Below, one piece after another: positions 15,007 through 23,147 of a stretch of 64,000 nucleotides of DNA (the stretch's first letter is position 1; each line of letters begins with the position of its first letter). Both the position numbers and the translations under genes were made by a program. Below the pieces are notes generated by a model. It saw only the letters and a list, made by a program, of their open reading frames with translations, had not been told where the DNA came from and did no database searches. The stretch is from contig JADJYY010000006.1 in NCBI GenBank assembly GCA_016719465.1, positions 31,238 through 95,237 of the forward strand, in the 5' to 3' direction. The stretch is from Hydrogenophilales bacterium. Lineage in GTDB: Bacteria > Pseudomonadota > Gammaproteobacteria > Burkholderiales > Thiobacillaceae.

Positions 15007-15510
15007 TCATGCCCTCCGCTTCATGACGAAATGCAGGCCTTGGGCTTCGTTCTTCTCCAGGGAGATGTGCTCGTCCGCCGGCAGGTCGAGTCGGGTGCCG
15101 ACGAAGTCCGCGCACACCGGCAATTCCCGGCCGCCGCGATCCACCAGCACCGCCAGGCGGATGGTGGCCGGACGGCCATAGTCGAACAGCAGGTTCATGG
15201 CGGCGCGGATGGTGCGGCCGGTGAACAGCACATCGTCCAGCAGCAGGATGCGCCGGTCCTCCACCTCGAAGGGGATGTGGGAGGGCTTGGTTTCCGGGTG
15301 CAGGCCGATGCGGGAGAAATCGTCCCGGTAGAAGGCGATATCCAGCACGGCGCGGGGAATGTCGTGGCCCAGGCGTTCGGCCAGGGCGTCCATGATCCAG
15401 ACGCCGCCGGTGTGGATGCCCACCAGGGCGCAGTCGGGGGTGATCTGGGGCGCGATCTGCTCGGCCAGGGCATCGATCAGTCGTTCAGGCGGGGGAAGGG
15501 TCGTGGGCAT
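15007..15510 (-). CDS. pyrR: Bifunctional PyrR, pyrimidine regulator and uracil phosphoribosyltransferase
   Basis: This 167-residue PRT-fold protein has the PRPP loop ILLLDDVLFTGRTIRAA and the usual LVGIHTGGVW opening. In Gram-positives PyrR binds pyr mRNA. In proteobacteria such genes precede pyrBC' and the regulatory role is less certain, while UPRT activity is likely. Its start overlaps the end of ruvX by 26 bases, so translation is coupled. I saw no clear PyrR-binding attenuator upstream. Confidence 0.93.
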   Translation of the reverse strand: MPTTLPPPERLIDALAEQIAPQITPDCALVGIHTGGVWIMDALAERLGHDIPRAVLDIAFYRDDFSRIGLHPETKPSHIPFEVEDRRILLLDDVLFTGRTIRAAMNLLFDYGRPATIRLAVLVDRGGRELPVCADFVGTRLDLPADEHISLEKNEAQGLHFVMKRRA

Positions 15511-15931
15511 GGGCTTGCTCGAAGTAGTCCTGGAGTATCCGCTGGGCCGCCACCGCGTCGTCCAGGCCCTTGCGGTCGCGGCCCTTCACGCCGGCCTCGC
15601 GCAGGCGCAGGTCGGCGTCGTAGGAGGTGAGGCGCTCGTCCACCGGGGCCACCGGCAGGCCGAAGCGGCCGTTGAGCTGGTTGGCGAAGCGGCGGGCGCG
15701 GCGGGTGAGGTCGTGTTCCGTGCCATCCATGTGGAAAGGCAGTCCGACCACCAGCTCGCGCGGCTTCCACTCGTCGATGAGGGCGGCGATGCGGCCGAAG
15801 CGCTGGTCGTTGGCTTCGCCGGAGATGGTCTCCAGGGGGTGGGCCAGGCGGGTTTCCCAGTCGCCCACGGCCACGCCGATGCGGCGCAGGCCGAAGTCGA
15901 AGGCCAGGACGCCGCCGGAACGCAGCGCCAT
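15485..15931 (-). CDS. ruvX: Holliday junction resolvase-like RuvX/YqgF
   Basis: RuvX is an RNase H-fold nuclease involved in 16S rRNA 5' processing and linked to Holliday junctions. The 148-residue protein shows GGVLAFDFGLRRIGVAVGD with the first catalytic Asp, VVGLPFHMDGTEHD, VDERLTSYDA and the late Asp in DDAVAAQRIL. The ATG at 15929-15931 overlaps the last bases of yqgE. It lies in the yqgE-ruvX-pyrR-pyrB-pyrC' run common in beta- and gammaproteobacteria. Confidence 0.95.
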   Translation of the reverse strand: MALRSGGVLAFDFGLRRIGVAVGDWETRLAHPLETISGEANDQRFGRIAALIDEWKPRELVVGLPFHMDGTEHDLTRRARRFANQLNGRFGLPVAPVDERLTSYDADLRLREAGVKGRDRKGLDDAVAAQRILQDYFEQAHAHDPSPA

Positions 15932-16491
15932 CAGGCGTGGCCCGCCTCTTCCGACAGCATGGACAGGTCGATGCCCAGCAGCTTCATGGCCGCCGGGATG
16001 CGGTCCTGGGCGGGCAAGGCGAAGATCACCTCCGGATCGGCCGGCACGGTGAGCCAGGCGTTCTGCTTGATCTCGTCCTCCAGTTGCCCCGGGCCCCAGC
16101 CGGCGTAGCCCAGGGTGACCAGGATCTCCGCCGGGCCCTCCTGGCGGGCGGTGGCTTCCAGGATGTCCTTGGAGGTGGTCAGGCCGATGCGGTCGTTGAC
16201 CGCCAGGGTGGAGCCCCACTGGCCCACCGGCCGGTGCAGCACGAAGCCCCGCTCCACCTGCACCGGGCCGCCGTAATAGACCGGCTCGCCGCGCAGGTGG
16301 GCGTCGGTCAGGTCCAGGCCGATCTGGCTGAACAGGGATTCCATGTTCAGGTCGATGGGGCGGTTGACCACCACGCCCAGGGCGCCCTGCTCCCCGTGAT
16401 CGCAGATATAGGTCAGCGTGCCGGAGAAATTCGGATCCAGCATGTTGGGCATGGCGATGAGGAAGTGGTCGGTGAAATTGGCGTTGTCCAT
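15931..16491 (-). CDS. yqgE: YqgE/AlgH family protein
   Basis: This 186-residue member of UPF0301 starts MDNANFTDHFLIAMPNMLDPNF. Other marks are GALGVVVNRP, YYGGPVQVERGFVLH and LGYAGWGPGQLEDEI. The molecular role is not settled; the Pseudomonas homologue AlgH affects alginate genes. A longer reading from 16599 adds an unconserved leader that overlaps the divergent photolyase gene, so I use the ATG at 16489-16491. Confidence 0.94.
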   Translation of the reverse strand: MDNANFTDHFLIAMPNMLDPNFSGTLTYICDHGEQGALGVVVNRPIDLNMESLFSQIGLDLTDAHLRGEPVYYGGPVQVERGFVLHRPVGQWGSTLAVNDRIGLTTSKDILEATARQEGPAEILVTLGYAGWGPGQLEDEIKQNAWLTVPADPEVIFALPAQDRIPAAMKLLGIDLSMLSEEAGHA

Positions 16492-16554
16492 GACGGGCAC
16501 CCGGTTGGCTTGCGGGCATTGTAACGCCACCCGCCACCCCCCAATATCTCCTCC

Positions 16555-18000
16555 ATGGATACCGCCCTGATCTGGTTCCGGCGCGATTTGCGCCTGCACG
16601 ACAACGCCGCGCTATACCACGCACTGCAGGCCGCCCGGCGGGTGCGGGCGGCCTTCGTGTTCGACACGGATATCCTCGACGGCCTGGAAGACCGGGCGGA
16701 TCGGCGGGTGGAATTCATCTGGCGCGGGGTGGCCGAGCTGAAAGCCGCCCTGGAGGCCCACGGCGGCACCCTGCATGTCCTGCGCGGTTCCGCCCGGGAA
16801 CGCATCCCGGCCTTCGCCGCCGAGTGCGGCGCCGGGGCGGTCTATGCGGCGCGGGACTACGAGCCCTTCGCCATCGCCCGCGACGCCGCCGTGGCGACGG
16901 CGCTGGCGGCGGACGGGCGCGGGCTGGAGCTGGTGAAGGACCAGGTCGTGTTCGACACCGACGAGGTGCTGACCGCCGCCGGCCGGCCCTTCCACGTCTT
17001 CACCCCCTACAAGCGGGCCTGGCTGGCGCGGCTGCAACGCGGAGACATCGCCGCCTGGCCGGTGGAGGACGGTCTGGAGCGCCTGGCCATCGAGCCGCCG
17101 GCGGCGCTGCCCGACCTCGATGCGCTGGGCTTCCGGGCCACCGATCTCGCGGGCCTGAAGCTCGTCCCCGGCGAGGCGGGCGCCCGGGCCGCGCTGAACG
17201 ACTTCCGGGCGCGCATGGAGCGTTACCGGGCCCAGCGCGACTTTCCCGCCGTCAAGGGGCCCTCCTACCTGTCCGCGCATCTGCGCTTCGGCACCCTCTC
17301 CATCCGGGAAGCGGTGCGGGCCGCCCTGGAGACGGGCGGCGAGGGCGCGGAAACCTGGCTGTCGGAACTGATCTGGCGCGAGTTCTACCAGATGCTGCTG
17401 TGGCACTACCCGGAGACCGTGGAACACGCCTTCCAGCGCAAATACGAGGCCATCGCCTGGCCCGATCCGCCGGGGCATTTCCAGGCCTGGGCCGAGGCCC
17501 GCACCGGCTATCCCATCGTCGACGCGGCCATGCGCCAGCTGGAGCAAAGCGGCTACATGCACAACCGCCTGCGCATGATCGCCGCCTCCTTCCTGGTGAA
17601 GGACCTGCATGTGGACTGGCGCCTGGGCGAGCGCCACTTCGCCCGCAAGCTCATCGACTACGACCAGGCCGCCAACGTCGGCGGCTGGCAGTGGTCGGCC
17701 GGCATCGGCACCGACGCCCAGCCCTGGTTCCGCATCTTCAACCCGGTCACCCAGTCGGAGAAATTTGATCCGGAGGGGCGGTTCATCCGTCGCTACCTGC
17801 CGGAACTGGCGGCCGTGCCCGACCGCTTCATCCATGCCCCCTGGAAGATGACGCCCGAGCAGCAGGCCGGCGGCGGCGTCATCGTCGGCCGCGACTACCC
17901 CCTGCCGCGGGTGGACCATGGGGCGGCCCGGGCGCGGACCCTGGCGCTTTACCGGGCGGCGGCGCCGGCGGATGATCCGGGACACGGCGAAGCGTCGTGA
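16555..18000 (+). CDS. phrB: Deoxyribodipyrimidine photolyase
   Basis: This light-driven enzyme repairs cyclobutane pyrimidine dimers using FADH. The 481-residue protein has the N-terminal antenna domain (LIWFRRDLRLHDNAALYHAL) and the FAD domain with LSELIWREFYQMLLWHYP, TGYPIVDAAMRQL, GYMHNRLRMIAASFLVKDL and the electron-transfer segment NVGGWQWSAGIGTDAQPWF. It is divergent from yqgE and lies 40 bases upstream of an exported superoxide dismutase, both protective against light and oxygen damage. Confidence 0.95.
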   Translation: MDTALIWFRRDLRLHDNAALYHALQAARRVRAAFVFDTDILDGLEDRADRRVEFIWRGVAELKAALEAHGGTLHVLRGSARERIPAFAAECGAGAVYAARDYEPFAIARDAAVATALAADGRGLELVKDQVVFDTDEVLTAAGRPFHVFTPYKRAWLARLQRGDIAAWPVEDGLERLAIEPPAALPDLDALGFRATDLAGLKLVPGEAGARAALNDFRARMERYRAQRDFPAVKGPSYLSAHLRFGTLSIREAVRAALETGGEGAETWLSELIWREFYQMLLWHYPETVEHAFQRKYEAIAWPDPPGHFQAWAEARTGYPIVDAAMRQLEQSGYMHNRLRMIAASFLVKDLHVDWRLGERHFARKLIDYDQAANVGGWQWSAGIGTDAQPWFRIFNPVTQSEKFDPEGRFIRRYLPELAAVPDRFIHAPWKMTPEQQAGGGVIVGRDYPLPRVDHGAARARTLALYRAAAPADDPGHGEAS

Positions 18001-18040
18001 CAGTTCGCCGATCAACCAGACCCATTCCCGAGGAGACAAC

Positions 18041-18748
18041 ATGAACAACCATCCTGAAAACACGGGCCATTTCGGCCGTCGCGAGTTCCTCGCCGCTTCC
18101 GCCGGCATTGCCGCCACCCTGGCGCTGGGCGGGCTCTCCCGCGGCGCGCGGGCGGCTCCCCATGCCCTGCCCGCCCTGCCCTACGCCGATTCCGCCCTGG
18201 CTCCGGTCATCTCCGCCCATACCCTGGGCTTCCATTACGGCAAGCACCACAAGGCCTACGTCGACAACCTGAACAAGCTGGCCGCGGGCACGGAATATGC
18301 CGACCTGCCACTGGAGAAGGTCATCGCCGCCACCGCCGGCCGCGCCGACAAGGCCGGCCTGTTCAACAATGCCGCCCAGACCTGGAACCACACCTTCTAC
18401 TGGAACAGCCTGCGCCCCAACGGCGGCGGCGAACCGCCGGCCGCCCTGAAGCAGCGGCTCGAGGCGGCCTTCGGTTCGGTGGAAGCCTGCAAGAAGGAAC
18501 TGGCCGCCGCCGCCATGGGCCAGTTCGGCAGCGGCTGGGCCTGGCTGGTGCTGGATGGCGACAAGCTCAGGGTGGTCAAGACCGGCAACGCCGACCTGCC
18601 CCTGACCTCGGGCATGAAACCGCTGCTCACCCTCGACGTCTGGGAGCACGCCTATTACCTGGATTACCAGAACCGGCGCGGGGATTACGTCAACGCCGTG
18701 CTGGACAAGCTCATCAACTGGGAATTCGCCCTGCAGAACCTGGGCTGA
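18041..18748 (+). CDS. sodB: Superoxide dismutase (Fe/Mn) with Tat signal
   Basis: This enzyme converts superoxide to peroxide and oxygen. The mature part has the Fe/Mn SOD ligands: His in GFHYGKHHKAYVDNL, His in TWNHTFYW, and Asp plus His in LDVWEHAYYLDYQN. GQFGSGWAWL is the usual core. In contrast to cytoplasmic SodB, the precursor begins with about 40 extra residues holding a twin-arginine motif GRREFLAASAGIA followed by a hydrophobic stretch and cleavage near ARAA. Export by the Tat pathway is therefore likely, which fits metal insertion before export. A ribosome site AGGAGA lies 5 bases before the ATG. The 3' end overlaps the convergent SDR gene by 35 bases. Confidence 0.93.
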   Translation: MNNHPENTGHFGRREFLAASAGIAATLALGGLSRGARAAPHALPALPYADSALAPVISAHTLGFHYGKHHKAYVDNLNKLAAGTEYADLPLEKVIAATAGRADKAGLFNNAAQTWNHTFYWNSLRPNGGGEPPAALKQRLEAAFGSVEACKKELAAAAMGQFGSGWAWLVLDGDKLRVVKTGNADLPLTSGMKPLLTLDVWEHAYYLDYQNRRGDYVNAVLDKLINWEFALQNLG

Positions 18749-19646
18749 AGCCCTGCTGGACGGGCTTCAGGCCTTCCCGCACCGTCGGATAGCGGAGCCT
18801 GAATCCCAACTCCCGTTTCGCCCGCGAGTTGGACAGCCGGCGCGACTCGGTGAGGAAGGTGCGCATGGCCGGCGTCACCGCCGCGATGACTTCCGCCCGC
18901 GACAGGCGCGGCGGCCGGGGCAGGCCCAGGTGGTCGGCCACCACGTCGAACCAGTCGCCCATCTTCAGGCCGCTGTCGTCCACGGCGTTGTAGACCCGGT
19001 TGGGGCCGCCCCGAAACAGCACGGCCAGGGCCAGGCGGGCCAGGTCCTCGGCGTGGATGTGGTTGGTATGGACGTCGTCCCCGGCGACGATGGCGGGCAG
19101 GCCCTTCCTCACCCGCTCCGCCGGCATGCGGTCCTGGGCGTAGATGCCGGGGGCCCGCAGGATGCCCACCCGGTTGCCGCGCCGGCCCCAGGCGCGCAGC
19201 CGGGCCTCGGCGTCGGCGCGGCGCCTGGCGCGGGTGTTGTTGGGCCGCGCCGGCCGGGTTTCCGCCACCACCGCGCCGGCGCAATCGCCATAGACGCCGC
19301 TGGTGCTGATGTAAACCAGTGAGGGGTGAGGAGTGCCCCCGCTGCGCGAGGATAAAAGGCGTGAGGAGGAACGGCGGCTCAGGGCAGCCAGCAGGTTGCG
19401 GGTACGGGGGTCGCGCTCGCCCTCGCCGGGGGGCGGGGCGAAATGCAGGATGACATCGGCCAGGCCGGCCAGGCGTTTCAGGCTGGCCCGGTCATCCAGG
19501 TTGCCGGGAATGGGGGTGACGCCGGCGGCGCGCAGTTCGGCGAAGCGTTCCGGGGAATGGCTCAACCCGTAGAGCCGGGCGCGCCCCGAGAACACGCGGG
19601 CCACGCGCAGGCCCACGTCACCGCATCCGACAATTAGAATCCGCAT
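18714..19646 (-). CDS. NAD-dependent epimerase/dehydratase family protein (YeeZ-like SDR)
   Basis: This extended SDR protein of about 310 residues starts MRILIVGCGDVGLRVAR with a GxGxxG nucleotide loop. YISTSGVYGD contains the catalytic Ser, and the NIH segment HTNHIHAEDLARL is typical; the usual YxxxK is degenerate here (PARPNNTRARR). Function is unknown. Around residues 90-110 an Arg/Ser-rich stretch (SRRSSSRLLSSRSGG) interrupts the family pattern and matches a short repeat at DNA level. The C-terminus runs 35 bases into the convergent SOD gene. The ATG at 19644-19646 is preferred over a GTG two codons upstream. Confidence 0.82.
   Translation of the reverse strand: MRILIVGCGDVGLRVARVFSGRARLYGLSHSPERFAELRAAGVTPIPGNLDDRASLKRLAGLADVILHFAPPPGEGERDPRTRNLLAALSRRSSSRLLSSRSGGTPHPSLVYISTSGVYGDCAGAVVAETRPARPNNTRARRRADAEARLRAWGRRGNRVGILRAPGIYAQDRMPAERVRKGLPAIVAGDDVHTNHIHAEDLARLALAVLFRGGPNRVYNAVDDSGLKMGDWFDVVADHLGLPRPPRLSRAEVIAAVTPAMRTFLTESRRLSNSRAKRELGFRLRYPTVREGLKPVQQGFSPGSAGRIPS
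19320..19382. repeat. Short repeat-like insertion inside the SDR gene
   Basis: The stretch gaggggtgaggagtgccccc ... gaggataaaaggcgtgagga is low in complexity and unlike its surroundings. It encodes an Arg/Ser-rich patch at a surface-loop position, just before the conserved YISTSG. It looks like an intergenic repeat that entered the gene in frame. Confidence 0.45.
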
Positions 19647-19668
19647 ATTCACTCGAGAGGAATTGATC

Positions 19669-20682
19669 GTGTCTCACCAGGTCACCATCCAACCCAGCGG
19701 CCACCAGTTTACCGTCAAGCCCGGCGAAACCCTCCTGTCCGCCGCCCTGAACGCGGGCTTTTCCCTGCCCTACGGCTGTCGCAACGGTGCCTGCGGCGCC
19801 TGCAAGGGCAAGATACTGGCGGGCGCCGTGGACTACGGCGTGTTCCAGGAAGGCGCCCTGAGCCAGGAGGACAAGGCCCAAGGCCTGGCCCTGTTCTGCT
19901 GCGCCAAGGCCGAAACCGACCTGGTCATCGAAGTGAAGGAAGTGGGCGCGGCCAGGGATATCCCCATCAGGACCCTGCCCTGCCGCATCGAGAAGATGGA
20001 GAAGCTGGCCGAGGACGTGATGGCCCTCTGGCTCAAGCTGCCGTCCAACGAGCGCCTCCAGTTCCTGCCCGGCCAGTACATCGATTTCCTGCTCAAGGAC
20101 GGCAAGCGCCGCAGCTTTTCCCTGGCCAACTCGCCGGAGGAGGATGCCCTGCTGGAACTGCACATCCGCCACGTGCCCGGCGGCCAGTTCACCGACCACG
20201 TGTTCGGCGCCATGAAGGTGAAGGACATCATGCGCATCTCCGGCCCCTACGGCAGCTTCTTCCTGCGGGAATCGGACAAGCCGGCCATCTTCGTGGCCGG
20301 CGGCACGGGGTTCGCGCCCATCAAGAGCATCCTGGCCCACGCCTTCCACCACGAGATCGACCGCCAGTTCGTGCTGTACTGGGGCGCCAAGACCCTGGCG
20401 GATCTCTACCAGGCCGCCGTTCCCGGCCAGTGGCAGGGGACGAGGAAGAACTTCAGCTTCATCCCGGTGCTGTCCGAGCCCGACCCGGCGGACCACTGGC
20501 CGGGCCGCGCCGGTTTCGTGCACGCGGCGGTGCTGGCGGATTTCGCCGACCTGTCCGGCTACGAGGTCTATGCTTGCGGCGCGCCGCCCATGGTGGCCGC
20601 GGCGAAGCGGGATTTCACCGCCCGGGGTCTGCCCGAGGACGCCTTCTTCTCCGATTCCTTCGAGTTCCAGGCCGGAAGCTAA
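19669..20682 (+). CDS. 2Fe-2S ferredoxin-reductase, CDP-6-deoxyglucoseen reductase type
   Basis: This 337-residue protein joins an N-terminal plant-type ferredoxin domain (CRNGACGACKGKI ... FCCAKA, four cysteines) to an FAD/NAD(P)H reductase module (RRSFSLANSPEE, GPYGSFFLRE, FVAGGTGFAPIKS, YACGAPPMV). Such proteins pass electrons from NAD(P)H to a partner oxygenase or dehydratase and are often labelled CDP-6-deoxy-delta-3,4-glucoseen reductase. The partner is unknown here, and no sugar pathway genes are nearby. The start is a GTG at 19669 with GAGAGG upstream. It converges on hemY. Confidence 0.88.
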   Translation: MSHQVTIQPSGHQFTVKPGETLLSAALNAGFSLPYGCRNGACGACKGKILAGAVDYGVFQEGALSQEDKAQGLALFCCAKAETDLVIEVKEVGAARDIPIRTLPCRIEKMEKLAEDVMALWLKLPSNERLQFLPGQYIDFLLKDGKRRSFSLANSPEEDALLELHIRHVPGGQFTDHVFGAMKVKDIMRISGPYGSFFLRESDKPAIFVAGGTGFAPIKSILAHAFHHEIDRQFVLYWGAKTLADLYQAAVPGQWQGTRKNFSFIPVLSEPDPADHWPGRAGFVHAAVLADFADLSGYEVYACGAPPMVAAAKRDFTARGLPEDAFFSDSFEFQAGS

Positions 20683-20687
20683 TCCGG

Positions 20688-21146
20688 CTACGAATCCGGC
20701 GGGGAATCGGGCAGGGAATTTGGCGTGGAATTCGGCGCGGGCACGGCAACGGCGGCGGTTTTTGTGCTCTCGGTCAGCCGCCTGGCCAGATCCGGCGCCA
20801 GGCAGTTCTCGCCGGCTTTCGCGGCCAACTGTCGGGCCCGTTCCCCGTCCCCGTCCAGATGGGCGCGCAGGGCGTCCAGCAGCAGGCCGTCGGCCTTGTC
20901 GCGGCGGCGTTTCTCCCGCCAGGCCCTCAGGTCGCCCGACAGGTTGAGGGCGATGCCGCCCAGTCGCAGCGCGGCGTAGGCCAGGGCCATCAGTCCCGCC
21001 AGCAGCAGCAGCGCCAGCATGAAGGACAGTTCCAGGCGCCAGGGGGGGTAAACCACGATGACGTAGCCCTGATCCAGGCGGGCCGTGAGGGTAAAGGCCA
21101 CGGCGATGGCGAACAGGGCCAGCAGCCACAGGGCGATGCGCATCAT
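20688..21146 (-). CDS. hemY: HemY, truncated after its membrane part
   Basis: This HemY family membrane protein of the hem operon starts MMRIALWLLALFAIAVAF and has two hydrophobic segments with the conserved LDQGYVIVVYPPWRLELS between them. Normal HemY proteins are about 400 residues with a large TPR region. This one stops at about 152, just after the first part of the TPR region, and ends in four tetrapeptide repeats (PNST, PNSL, PDSP, PDS). The convergent reductase gene ends 5 bases beyond. Its start codon directly abuts a 225-bp inverted-repeat element that separates it from hemX. Probably a shortened, possibly non-functional, protein. Confidence 0.78.
   Translation of the reverse strand: MMRIALWLLALFAIAVAFTLTARLDQGYVIVVYPPWRLELSFMLALLLLAGLMALAYAALRLGGIALNLSGDLRAWREKRRRDKADGLLLDALRAHLDGDGERARQLAAKAGENCLAPDLARRLTESTKTAAVAVPAPNSTPNSLPDSPPDS
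20692..20739. repeat. Four 12-bp tandem repeats at the hemY 3' end
   Basis: Units gaatccggcggg, gaatcgggcagg, gaatttggcgtg and gaattcggcgcg follow each other without gaps. They encode the P-N/D-S-x repeats at the end of the shortened HemY. The unit length is a multiple of three, so copy-number change would keep the frame. Confidence 0.7.
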
Positions 21147-21151
21147 CCTGG

Positions 21152-21376
21152 AAACCTCAGTTGAACGCGTCCGAGTGTGCGGTTTTCGAGTTGGCGGGCA
21201 AGGCGCGAGGACGCAGTGGGCCGGGGCCCGCAAGGATGAGCAACGCAGCCAGACGGCTCGAAAACCGTGCAATCGGACGCGTAGCGGGCTTCACCCGAAT
21301 GGTGAGCCCTATCGAAGGCGCTAACGCTAGCATCCATGCGGCCTCACCAAGACTGAGGAGCGTTCAACTGAGGTTT
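21152..21376. mobile_element. MITE A, copy 1, between hemX and hemY
   Basis: A 225-bp element is bounded by inverted repeats AAACCTCAGTTGAACGC and GCGTTCAACTGAGGTTT. It is homologous over its length, in reverse orientation, to the 224-bp element at 38614-38837: shared words include gtgcggttttcg, cgaaaaccgtgcaatcgg and gtgagc. No reading frame resembles a transposase, so it is non-autonomous. The four bases at each side (CTGG and CCAG) differ by one transition each from the CTAG that flanks copy 2. It fills the gap from the hemX stop to the hemY start. Confidence 0.85.
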
Positions 21377-21382
21377 CCAGGA

Positions 21383-22390
21383 TCATGGCCCCTTCCTGGC
21401 CGCCCGCAGGGCCTGGAGGCTGGCGTCGATACCGGCGTCCTTCAGGGCCACCGGCGCGCGCAGCAACTCGTCCAGGCTGGCGGCGAAGGCCTTGCCGCCG
21501 GCGTCCTGGCGGTTGAAATAGCGTTCGATCCAGCCCCGGGCCGCGCCCAGGTCGGCGCGGAAGCCGGCCTCATCCCGCTGCAGCAGGGCCAGGCGGGCGG
21601 CAAGCAGGCGCAGTTTCAGGTTCTCGCGCAGGAAATAGGTTTGCGACGGGGTCAGCAGGGGCAGGTCCGGATGATCCAGCCGGCGGATGCGGACCAGGCT
21701 CTTGAATTCCTCCCAGATTTCCCTGGACAGGCGCGCCAGGGTGTCGGCCGGTCCCGGCTTGGGCGCGGCCACGGCTTGGGCGGGCGGTTCGGTTTCCGAC
21801 TCGGACTTGAGTTGGTCGACGTTCTGCATCAGGGCTTCCAGGCGGGCGCCGATGCCCTCGATATCCGCCGCCGGCAACAGCTTGAGTCGTTCCAGATCCC
21901 TGGCGATGGCGGCGCGCAGGGCGGCGAACTGGGGCTTGCCGAGTTGGGCGAGCCGGGTTTCCGCCGCCTCCAGGGCGATCAGGGCGGCGCGCACGTTGCC
22001 CGCCAGTTGCAATTGCTGCTGGGCCAGAAGCAGGGTCTGCTCCAGATCGGCGATGACACGCTCGTCCTGGCTGCGGGCCAGGTCCTGGTACATGGCGGTC
22101 AGCGCCAGTTGCTGGTCCTGGGTTTCCTGGGCGCGGTTTTCCAGGGCCATCAGGCGGCTCTGCAGGTCGGCCAGGGCGTCGTTGGCGGCCTTGGCGGCGA
22201 CGCGCGCTTCCCGGCTGGCGGCATCGAACTCGCCGATGCGGCGGGCCAGCTGGACTTCCAGTTGGGCCATGCGGTCGTAGCCGATCCAGGCGAATCCCAG
22301 GCCGGCGACGAGGGCGGCCAGCGCCAGGATCAGGGCGGTCACGCCGACGACCGGCGATGACCACAAGGAGCGGGGGGGCGTCTCAGACAT
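21383..22390 (-). CDS. hemX: HemX-type membrane protein of the hem operon
   Basis: This protein of about 335 residues has one N-terminal membrane segment (VVGVTALILALAALVAGLGF), followed by a long coiled coil (residues 60-130, rich in Ala/Gln/Leu) and a conserved C-terminal domain (FKSLVRIRR ... YFLRENLKLRLLAARLALL). It is often labelled uroporphyrinogen-III C-methyltransferase, but this family lacks the methyltransferase domain. The start ATG at 22388-22390 overlaps the end of hemD, so the two are coupled. Confidence 0.9.
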   Translation of the reverse strand: MSETPPRSLWSSPVVGVTALILALAALVAGLGFAWIGYDRMAQLEVQLARRIGEFDAASREARVAAKAANDALADLQSRLMALENRAQETQDQQLALTAMYQDLARSQDERVIADLEQTLLLAQQQLQLAGNVRAALIALEAAETRLAQLGKPQFAALRAAIARDLERLKLLPAADIEGIGARLEALMQNVDQLKSESETEPPAQAVAAPKPGPADTLARLSREIWEEFKSLVRIRRLDHPDLPLLTPSQTYFLRENLKLRLLAARLALLQRDEAGFRADLGAARGWIERYFNRQDAGGKAFAASLDELLRAPVALKDAGIDASLQALRAARKGP

Positions 22391-23147
22391 GGGCGAAGTA
22401 TTCCACAAGCCCGGTGATCAGGCCGGATTCGCCGGGGGCCGTGGCGCGCGCCGTGGCGAAACCCCGCGCGCGGGCATGGTCGGCGATGCGGGCATGGGGC
22501 GCGAACAGGGGAAGGGGGAACAGGGTGGGGGCGGCCTCGCCCATCAGGTCCAGCAGATTGTCCAGGGTCTCGCCGCTGAACACGGTGATGGCCTGGAGCC
22601 CGCCCTTGGCCAGGGCCTCCAGCACGGGCGCCGGGTCGGACTCGGGCCGGCCGCGCCGGTAGCATTCGGCGTAATCCACCCGGGCGCCCCCCGCCCGCAG
22701 GCGGTCGGCCAGCAGTTCCCGGCCGCCTTCGCCGCGGAAGATGAGGATGCGCTTGCCCGCCGTCTCCGCCAGCGCCGGCAGGGCCAGCAGGTGCTCGCTG
22801 TCGGCGCCCGCGTCGGGGACGATCATCGCGGTGACGCCCCGGGCGGCGAGGGCCTGGGCCGTGCCCCGCCCCACGGCGGCGACCGCCACGCCGGCGGGCC
22901 AGGCCGCGACGCCGGCCAGGCCCCATTCCGCCGCCGTGGGGCTGATGAAGATGGCCAGGTCATAGCCCTCGATCCCGGCCAGGATGGCCCGCAAGGCGTC
23001 CGGATGGGTGGCGGGCAGGATGGCCAGGGCGGGAAAGGACAAGGGGTTCGCGCCCAGGTCGCGCAGCCGGGCGGCGAATCCGGCGGCCTGGGCGAGGGGG
23101 CGGGTGACCAGCACCCCCACGTTCGCGAGGGGCCGGGCCGGGTTCAT
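22383..23147 (-). CDS. hemD: Uroporphyrinogen-III synthase
   Basis: This enzyme closes hydroxymethylbilane to uroporphyrinogen III with inversion of ring D. The 254-residue two-lobed protein begins VLVTRPLAQAAGFAARLRDLG, then FPALAILPA, IFISPTAAEWGL, AVGRGTAQAL and ITVFSGETLDNLL. Sequence conservation in the family is low, but gene order hemC-hemD-hemX-hemY supports it. The start ATG at 23145-23147 overlaps the hemC stop by 4 bases. Confidence 0.93.
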   Translation of the reverse strand: MNPARPLANVGVLVTRPLAQAAGFAARLRDLGANPLSFPALAILPATHPDALRAILAGIEGYDLAIFISPTAAEWGLAGVAAWPAGVAVAAVGRGTAQALAARGVTAMIVPDAGADSEHLLALPALAETAGKRILIFRGEGGRELLADRLRAGGARVDYAECYRRGRPESDPAPVLEALAKGGLQAITVFSGETLDNLLDLMGEAAPTLFPLPLFAPHARIADHARARGFATARATAPGESGLITGLVEYFAHV

